This document shows, in pieces, positions 58,968 through 64,000 of a stretch of DNA of 64,000 bases. Position 1 is the first letter of the stretch, and the number at the start of each line of letters is the position of its first letter. The notes under the pieces were generated by a model that was not told the origin of the DNA, made no database searches, and worked only from the letters and a program-made list of their open reading frames with translations. The position numbers were made by a program, and so were the translations under genes. This DNA is from Companilactobacillus tucceti DSM 20183 (GTDB lineage Bacteria > Bacillota > Bacilli > Lactobacillales > Lactobacillaceae), in contig NZ_AZDG01000003.1 of NCBI RefSeq assembly GCF_001434665.1, positions 1-64,000 of the forward strand. The letters run 5' to 3'.

Positions 58968-59015
58968 GATTATATCAAAAAAAACGACCCTCAAAAGAGA
59001 GTCGCCCAAAAACAC
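58968..59015 (-). repeat. direct repeat with terminator, left flank of the DUF262 gene
   Basis: The segment TTTGATTATATCAAAAAAA plus hairpin ACGACCCTC-AAAA-GAGAGTCG plus CCCAAAAACAC recurs at 60877-60925 with hairpin GATCCTC-AAAA-GAGGATC. On the minus strand each is an intrinsic terminator. The two copies bracket the DUF262 gene. Confidence 0.65.
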
Positions 59016-59023
59016 CTATCTCA

Positions 59024-59107
59024 AAAATAACTTCTTAACTTCATAAATGGCCATATCTTCACTGGTATAAGATTTAAATACTGCAGCACTTTTTATTGCG
59101 CTTCATT
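59024..59107 (-). pseudogene. short C-terminal coding remnant
   Basis: A minus-strand frame reads SAIKSAAVFKSYTSEDMAIY then EVKKLFLR and a stop, with no start codon or ribosome site. It resembles the end of a lost protein left between the DUF262 stop and the terminator. Low support. Confidence 0.25.
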
Positions 59108-59113
59108 TTTTAC

Positions 59114-60730
59114 CTATTTCCAAAAAGAAACAGCATCAGTCGCATATTTTACTTGAAGATCTTTAACTTCATCTTCAGTTATATTCGCACGTTTTGCCAT
59201 CATTCTCGTATAATCAAATTTTGAACGATTCAATATAGAAACTTTATTGGCTTTAGCCTGTTTAATACCGGCATATTCACTCTTAGTTAACAGTAATTTA
59301 TTACCAATCAGATTAGGATCACTAATATTTTCATTTAAATTAATAACTTTAACATTATTAATATCAATCTTTTCAATCTCATCTGAGTAGAAGGTGTCAG
59401 CTAAAATGTGCTTACTTGCTTTCTCAGTTTTAACTTGTGCTTGACCAAAATCAACTCCAAATTTATCGTCAGAAACCATGTCTTCAGCAATTGCTTGGTT
59501 AACTTCATCTACCGATTCATATTGATGATTGTTTACCCCTATAGCTATTTTCGAGAATGTCTTCTCGTATTTATTGGCAACTAAGCCACCTATTGTAAAG
59601 TTTCTGACAACAAAAGAATTAACTTTATGCACGACCGTTAAAATTTCACTTTCAGAATATCCATTTTCTACTAATGCCAAAATTATTGGATAGTACGTTT
59701 TAACACCTAAATCTGACAATGTTATTAGTTCTTTATTCAATACTTCATTGGAGAAATATTCTGTATTTTTAGGATCAGAAATAGCACCATAAACAGGGGC
59801 CAAATGATTCAAACTTTGAATAAGATTTTTAGCATCCGAACTACTTTGAACTTTTGAATAAATTCCTTTATACAATAATTTTTCTGTCACAAAGTTATTT
59901 TTGGAATTCCAATATGATCTCACAAACTTAGTAACATTTTTAGCTCCACCATTTAACGAGTCAACCATTGAATCCCAATATTCTTTAACATAATCAATAT
60001 CATTGCCTGAAATTCTTAACAAATGATTTTTCAAAAGATCACTAGCACTCAATTCAGTTCCACGATCGTTCAATGTCTCGAAGATAACGAATGCATCTGA
60101 ACGGCTTGTTGTTGATAAGGTAATTACGTAAAATTTTTCTAAAAAGCTTGTTAGAATATCGTACAGTACGGCTACTTTATCATTTGGCTGTTGTTTTTTT
60201 GAAACTTTATTCTCAATCATTCTGTAGATTGTTTGATACGTATTAAATACATTTTTTTCGGACGAACGCTTAGCAGATAAGTTCTTATCAAAGGGACCTT
60301 TACTCATAATATTACGTTCGAAATAATCATTTAAATCTTTACTTTGACCAAAACGATAATTTTCTTTTTGTCCAAAGTAATTATCTTGAAGGTCACTGGC
60401 TCTGACTTCGGCAATTGCGTTAGAATGATCTTTATTCAATTTCAAAAACATATCTCTAACAACAGATAAGAAAATAAAACTAGTTGTTATACGTTGTTGA
60501 CCGTCAATAACATATTTCTTTTTATCTTCAACATCACTATTTAACACGATTAGACCAAAGAAATGTGAATCTTGTTTTTCCTCAATAACTTCAGACAAAT
60601 CATTTATCATCTCTTCAACTTGATCCGTCTGCCAATCATATCCACGTTGATAAAGTGGAACTTGTAGATCTCCAAATTCTTTGAAAAAAGCTCCCATTTT
60701 AAATCTTTGTGTATTCACTTCTCCGGCCAT
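59114..60730 (-). CDS. DUF262 family (GmrS-like) protein
   Basis: The 538-residue protein has the DUF262 motifs: VPLYQRGYDW (23-32) and YVIDGQQRITT (about 73-83), which form the nucleotide-binding and DGQQR core shared with GmrSD type IV restriction enzymes and ParB/Srx folds. The rest is helical. The HNH-containing DUF1524 domain usual at the C-terminus is not recognisable, so it is a GmrS-like protein without the nuclease part, or the partner is missing. GGGAG precedes ATG at moderate spacing. It lies between direct repeats in the defence-like island. Confidence 0.8.
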   Translation of the reverse strand: MAGEVNTQRFKMGAFFKEFGDLQVPLYQRGYDWQTDQVEEMINDLSEVIEEKQDSHFFGLIVLNSDVEDKKKYVIDGQQRITTSFIFLSVVRDMFLKLNKDHSNAIAEVRASDLQDNYFGQKENYRFGQSKDLNDYFERNIMSKGPFDKNLSAKRSSEKNVFNTYQTIYRMIENKVSKKQQPNDKVAVLYDILTSFLEKFYVITLSTTSRSDAFVIFETLNDRGTELSASDLLKNHLLRISGNDIDYVKEYWDSMVDSLNGGAKNVTKFVRSYWNSKNNFVTEKLLYKGIYSKVQSSSDAKNLIQSLNHLAPVYGAISDPKNTEYFSNEVLNKELITLSDLGVKTYYPIILALVENGYSESEILTVVHKVNSFVVRNFTIGGLVANKYEKTFSKIAIGVNNHQYESVDEVNQAIAEDMVSDDKFGVDFGQAQVKTEKASKHILADTFYSDEIEKIDINNVKVINLNENISDPNLIGNKLLLTKSEYAGIKQAKANKVSILNRSKFDYTRMMAKRANITEDEVKDLQVKYATDAVSFWK

Positions 60731-60876
60731 TGTTCGCCCAATCTCCCTTTCAATCCTAAAAATTATTTTTCATCTCAAAACTTATCAGGCATTTCACAAA
60801 GAAACACCTACTTATCGTAAAAATTTCAAATTCTCTATTGATTTATTTCATTTTTGAATCTATAGACGTGCATATT

Positions 60877-60925
60877 TGATTATATCAAAAAAAGATCCTC
60901 AAAAGAGGATCGTCCAAAAACACTT
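60877..60925 (-). repeat. direct repeat with terminator, right flank of the DUF262 gene
   Basis: Second copy of the segment at 58968-59015: TTTGATTATATCAAAAAAA, hairpin GATCCTC-AAAA-GAGGATC, then GTCCAAAAACAC. Confidence 0.65.
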
Positions 60926-61070
60926 GTATCTTGAATATTTGTTCCGTCAATATTTGGAGCCATCTCTACTTTTGTATCATTGGCCAAAACGTCACTACTA
61001 TTAATGAAAGCTTTTAATTTTTTCTCAAGTTTGGTTATTTTTTCATGAGATAGCAAAAACAAAAAATAAC
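60880..61070 (-). pseudogene. coding remnant adjoining class III element C
   Basis: The minus frame reads LSHEKITKLEKKLKAFINSS then DVLANDTKVEMAPNIDG, a plausible soluble protein end, but its upstream part is element C and its downstream part is a terminator. It looks like the 3' remainder of a gene cut by the element or by deletion. Confidence 0.3.
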
Positions 61071-61074
61071 CTAG

Positions 61075-61255
61075 CCGGAAGGAACAAGAAAATTGGGCCG
61101 CTGTAAAGGTGATGTTAGGTCGGTGGATTTCCGGCCTTACAGCACAGGACGACTTTTGAACTTCGCGCATTTTGCGAAGCTCAAAATCGAGACCCGAGAC
61201 CGAGGCTCGGGTCGGTCCCATAGCGGACTAATTTTCTTGTTCCTGGAGGCGACAT
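61075..61255 (+). repeat. class III four-stem structured element, copy C
   Basis: GGAACAAGAAAATT (61081-61094) pairs with AATTTTCTTGTTCC (61230-61243). P2 GCTGTAA...TTACAGC, P3 GACTTTTGA-ACTTCGC...GCGAAGC-TCAAAATC, P4 ACCCGAG-ACCGAG-GCTCGGGT. Conserved GACGACTTT, AAATCGAGA, AGACC-N-(C/A)GGCT and the end GGAGGCGACATAG match copies A and B. Confidence 0.72.
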
Positions 61256-61334
61256 AGTACTATTTCAAAAACATACTTATTCCAACCAAACTTGAGAAAG
61301 AACCGATTTTTCTCAAGATCACACTTTTTTTCAC

Positions 61335-61862
61335 TTAATAACTAGTCCCTTTTCTCAATCCTTCCAGCAAACTAGGAACTCCATGCATAATATACGGAAC
61401 TAAAACCGCTACCAACAATATTATTCCAAAAACGACAGCCTTTTTATTCAAACTTTTGTTAAAAATATCCCATTTAATATTAGATACAAAACACAGAAAG
61501 CTAATAAATCCTATATCAGGCAACCAATCATCAACACTAGCAATTGATATTCCATTACTATAGATAACAATCAAACCAACTAATACAGCAAGTGATCCAA
61601 TTATAAAAATAGTTTCCGTCTTACTTAACCTTATTTTATCGTCTTCAAACTTATTCATGAGCTCTTCATCCCCTCGAATCAATTCATCTAAAGAGACATT
61701 GAATAAATCACTAATTGCAAGCACATTACTAAAACTAGGCAAGGTGGCACCATTTTCCCATTTTGAAATAGATTGTCGAGAAATATGTAATTTATCTGCC
61801 AACTCGTTTTGTGACATGTCATGTAGTTTTCGTTGCTTTTGTAATTGATCGCCAATTCTCAT
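61335..61862 (-). CDS. XRE family regulator with C-terminal membrane segments
   Basis: The 175-residue protein has an N-terminal Cro/C1 helix-turn-helix (LQKQRKLHDMSQNELADKLH then ISRQSISKWENG, residues 5-38) followed by three hydrophobic segments (about 85-103, 112-128 and 142-160). This architecture is common for membrane-tethered regulators in lactic acid bacteria. I choose ATG 61862 with GGGGGA upstream. No adjacent operon shows its target. It lies between element C and the NmrA-like gene. Confidence 0.82.
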   Translation of the reverse strand: MRIGDQLQKQRKLHDMSQNELADKLHISRQSISKWENGATLPSFSNVLAISDLFNVSLDELIRGDEELMNKFEDDKIRLSKTETIFIIGSLAVLVGLIVIYSNGISIASVDDWLPDIGFISFLCFVSNIKWDIFNKSLNKKAVVFGIILLVAVLVPYIMHGVPSLLEGLRKGTSY

Positions 61863-62011
61863 AATTGCGTCCCCCTTGATTGATACTAATTTTACTTGTA
61901 AGGCCAAACATTTTAGAGAACCTGACGGTTGCTTTTATAATGTAAAGCATTTAATAACCATTATGCCATCGTTACATCTATTTTTTAAATGATAAATTCA
62001 TTCCATAAAAA

Positions 62012-62044
62012 AAGGAGCCATGATATGAGTCACAACTCCTTTTT
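62012..62044 (-). terminator. intrinsic terminator after the class II element
   Basis: Minus strand AAAAAGGAGTTGTGACTC and ATGGCTCCTTTTTTT form a hairpin with GAGTTGTGAC/catgatatgagtcac-type pairing, followed by T7. It ends the NmrA-like transcript. Confidence 0.65.
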
Positions 62045-62047
62045 ACA

Positions 62048-62180
62048 AACTTTATAGACTAAACTTGTGACAAAAGACTGCAACCTCCACATAGCTACGA
62101 AACACGAATGATTGATAATACCCAATCATCCGTATTTCTAGGCTATGCTCCGGTGGCAAACCGTCTTTTGTCCCACTCTC
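62048..62180 (-). repeat. class II stem-variable element after the NmrA-like gene
   Basis: GACAAAAGAC (62069-62078) pairs with GTCTTTTGTC (62163-62172). Minus-strand cores GGTTTGCCACCGGAGCATAG, CCTAGAA, a hairpin (GGATGATTG/CAATCATTCG), TAGCTATGTGGAGGTTGCAG; right end ACAAGTTTAGTCTATAAA. Confidence 0.75.
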
Positions 62181-62182
62181 TA

Positions 62183-62821
62183 CTAATACCAAGCAGGTTT
62201 ATCACCATCAGTATTAGGTTTATTAACACCTAATGATTCTCTTACATGCTTATCAGGTGCTTGTGTTATATCAACAACTAATTGGGCAATTGATTTTCTT
62301 GATACTTCTGTACCCTTAAATGTCTCACCCTTTTGAGTAAGCTCAAAATCAACTTCATCCTTATTAGTCAACCAAGCTGGGCGAATAATAGTGTAATCAA
62401 GGTCTGAATCTTCAAGTACCTTGGCTGCTGCTGCATATGTTGTAATGTAATTTCCTAATGTACTATTATTCCACTCACCAAACTTACCAGGAACTTCATC
62501 ATAAATACCTAATGTAGAGATCCAGATTAAACGCTTCTTGCCAGCTGCGTGCATTGCTTCAACAACTGCCTTGGCTTGATCCTCAATATTACCACCGGCC
62601 AAGTTAGCGTAAACAATATCGACATCTTTCATAGAATCTTCAAGCGTTTTAACATCTGTGACATCCCCGCCAACAATTTCTACCAAATCATTCTTGATAT
62701 CACGTAAACGTTCTGGTTTTCTAAGATATAGTCTCAAACTATTATCTGTTGAATCCAAAAATATTTGTTCTGCCAAACGTGCTATCTTTCCATTTGCTCC
62801 TAAAACTAATACTTTAGCCAT
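62183..62821 (-). CDS. NAD(P)H-binding NmrA-like/atypical SDR protein
   Basis: The 212-residue protein has an N-terminal Rossmann motif VLVLGANGKIARLAEQIF and the atypical-SDR pattern: KDVDIVYANLAGG, KRLIWISTLGIYDEVPG and YTIIRPAWLTNK. It lacks the YxxxK catalytic pair of classical SDRs, so it is more likely an NAD(P)-binding oxidoreductase or redox sensor of the YwnB/NmrA type. GGAGG lies a few bases before ATG. Monocistronic, ending in a class II element. Confidence 0.88.
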   Translation of the reverse strand: MAKVLVLGANGKIARLAEQIFLDSTDNSLRLYLRKPERLRDIKNDLVEIVGGDVTDVKTLEDSMKDVDIVYANLAGGNIEDQAKAVVEAMHAAGKKRLIWISTLGIYDEVPGKFGEWNNSTLGNYITTYAAAAKVLEDSDLDYTIIRPAWLTNKDEVDFELTQKGETFKGTEVSRKSIAQLVVDITQAPDKHVRESLGVNKPNTDGDKPAWY

Positions 62822-62964
62822 AATATTCCTCCTATATTCCTATTCATACCTAATATAGTTGAGGTTGAGATTTATTACAAAAAATGTTTCTCGCAAAATT
62901 ACTGATAGACATAAAATTGACAATAATGTATTTATTTTTTAATACATATAATTATTTGCTCTAA

Positions 62965-63897
62965 TTATTTAACAATATCCTTTAAAACGTTATCAATCAT
63001 TTCTGTATAGGCAATTGGGCCTTTATATTGCCAACTCGAATCGTCACCATACTTGAATAAATGATCATTTTTTACAGCTGAAATATTTTGCCAAATAGGG
63101 TCTTTGAACATCGAAGCATCTTTATCACTATTAACTAAGAAAATATAGTCAGCATCTAACTTAGCAAGCTTTTCCAAGGAAACGGCCGACCAATCAGCAG
63201 TAGCTTTTTTTGAAACTTGTTTGATTAGGTCGGGTTCTTTTAATTTCAAATCTCCATAAAGTAATGATCCACTGGCGGATTTATCACTAACAATAAAAGC
63301 CGAGTTATTAGTTACCCAAAGTACAGCAACGGATTTATTTGGAGCTGCTTCTTCTAATTCAGAACGTGCTGAATCTACTTTTTTATCATATTTCTTCAAA
63401 ACTTTCTTAGCTTTATCAGTTTTATTAACTGCTTTAGATACATCCATAAATTGTACTCGCCAACTTACGTTATTACCATTTTTAACAACATAAGTTGGTG
63501 CTATTTTTTTGTATTGATTATATTTCCCATTGGCGACCGCACTATCAGTCCCCATTAAAATTAAATCTGGTTTTGCTTTAGTTACTGCTTCATAAGGTAA
63601 GGAATAATCGATCAAAGGAACATTTTTCAAGTCTTTCTTTAAATATTGTTGTGTCCCTGAGCCCTTTTTTACGGACCATTGAACGACTGGTTTAACCCCA
63701 ACAGAGACTAAGTAATCTTCTAAATAACTACCAACAACACGCTTTGGTTCTTCGGGTACGGAAACTTTATGATTCATCGAATCAGTCAGAGTTCTGTTTG
63801 AACTTTTCTTGCTATTACCGTTACCACAAGCAGTCAAAAATATCGTAAATAATAATCCAATATAGACAAACACTCTAATAATTTTATTTCTCTTCAA
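62965..63897 (-). CDS. iron-type ABC transporter substrate-binding lipoprotein (FhuD/FepB fold)
   Basis: The 310-residue protein has a lipoprotein signal ending FLTAC (Cys near residue 24) and the type III binding-protein fold: RVVGSYLEDYLVSVGVKPV at the start of lobe 1, PDLILMGTDSA, a long connecting helix (NKTDKAKKVLKKYDKKVDSA), and LAKLDADYIFLVNSDKD in lobe 2. Such proteins bind ferric siderophores, haem or cobalamin. Start TTG with GAGGGA upstream. The permease and ATPase are not in the window, and probably lie outside to the left on transcription order or elsewhere. Confidence 0.85.
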   Translation of the reverse strand: MKRNKIIRVFVYIGLLFTIFLTACGNGNSKKSSNRTLTDSMNHKVSVPEEPKRVVGSYLEDYLVSVGVKPVVQWSVKKGSGTQQYLKKDLKNVPLIDYSLPYEAVTKAKPDLILMGTDSAVANGKYNQYKKIAPTYVVKNGNNVSWRVQFMDVSKAVNKTDKAKKVLKKYDKKVDSARSELEEAAPNKSVAVLWVTNNSAFIVSDKSASGSLLYGDLKLKEPDLIKQVSKKATADWSAVSLEKLAKLDADYIFLVNSDKDASMFKDPIWQNISAVKNDHLFKYGDDSSWQYKGPIAYTEMIDNVLKDIVK

Positions 63898-64000
63898 ATT
63901 TCTTCCCTCATATCCAATAAGATACCTAGATTATCTGTGAAAGGGTTATCAAATGTCAATAAAATACGGTAAAATATATTACAATATTATGTATATAATA

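Noticed and set aside
60880-61221. Minus-strand 113-codon frame as a full gene
   Set aside because: Its first half is structured element C and its end runs through a terminator. Only the middle looks like a coding remnant.

Overview
The window looks like chromosomal DNA of a low-GC Gram-positive lactic acid bacterium of the Lactobacillaceae. Support: two D-lactate dehydrogenases, two C69 PepD dipeptidases, class III Fbp, OpuC, strong AGGAGG ribosome sites, T-box and PyrR leaders, a CIRCE operator, a cre site, and two exported proteins with SLAP-type C-terminal repeats. Companilactobacillus is my best guess at genus, but that is inference. I see no rRNA, tRNA, CRISPR array, transposase or prophage.

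Layout. 0.1-8.4 kb: small membrane proteins, two TetR regulators beside ABC exporters (the first exporter gene is split by an in-frame stop), and a DNA glycosylase-like gene. 9-16.4 kb: MntH, TerC, AraC and DUF488 genes and the opuCABCD osmoprotectant operon. 16.4-19.1 kb: CIRCE-Hsp20 and a surface protein. 19-25 kb: Tex, asnS with an Asn T-box and a long repeat-filled leader, and a T-box-controlled amino acid permease. 25.2-27.1 kb: three paralogous small RNA genes with response-regulator-like direct repeats, a fourth RNA able to pair with them, and a LacI gene with twin operators. 27-43.4 kb: drug efflux, UbiE, uracil permease (PyrR attenuator), PepD, Fbp, aldo/keto reductase, two ApbE-like proteins, PbuX, PepD2 and an EamA transporter. 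43.5-48.2 kb: two D-LDH paralogs flanking a locus of tiny peptides, an antisense RNA and two structured elements, then a MetE-like gene under a Met T-box. 48.2-53.5 kb: a 25-residue peptide gene behind a perfect cre site, YxeA, YbaK, a second SLAP protein, a 44-residue protein and an MFS pump. 53.6-61.3 kb: an AT-rich defence-like island with a C5 methyltransferase, a MORC-like GHKL ATPase-TIR fusion broken at two places, a GIY-YIG/DUF2075 helicase with a MazG-like pyrophosphohydrolase, and a DUF262 protein between direct repeats. 61.3-64 kb: XRE regulator, NmrA-like protein and an iron-type binding lipoprotein.

The most unusual content is non-coding. At least a dozen intergenic elements share short conserved cores, but their long closing stems have a different sequence at each locus while both arms still pair. 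Some pairs are kept only as G-U in the strand of the adjacent gene. They fall into related classes: 3'-end elements, tandem elements in the uracil permease leader, hairpin repeats in the asnS leader, and three copies of a four-stem element of about 155 nt. I read them as structured RNA or repeat families that I cannot match to anything known to me. The second notable system is the small-RNA cluster: three C-rich RNAs resembling streptococcal csRNAs in design, plus a candidate sponge RNA whose two GGGAU motifs match their two AUCCC motifs in antiparallel order.
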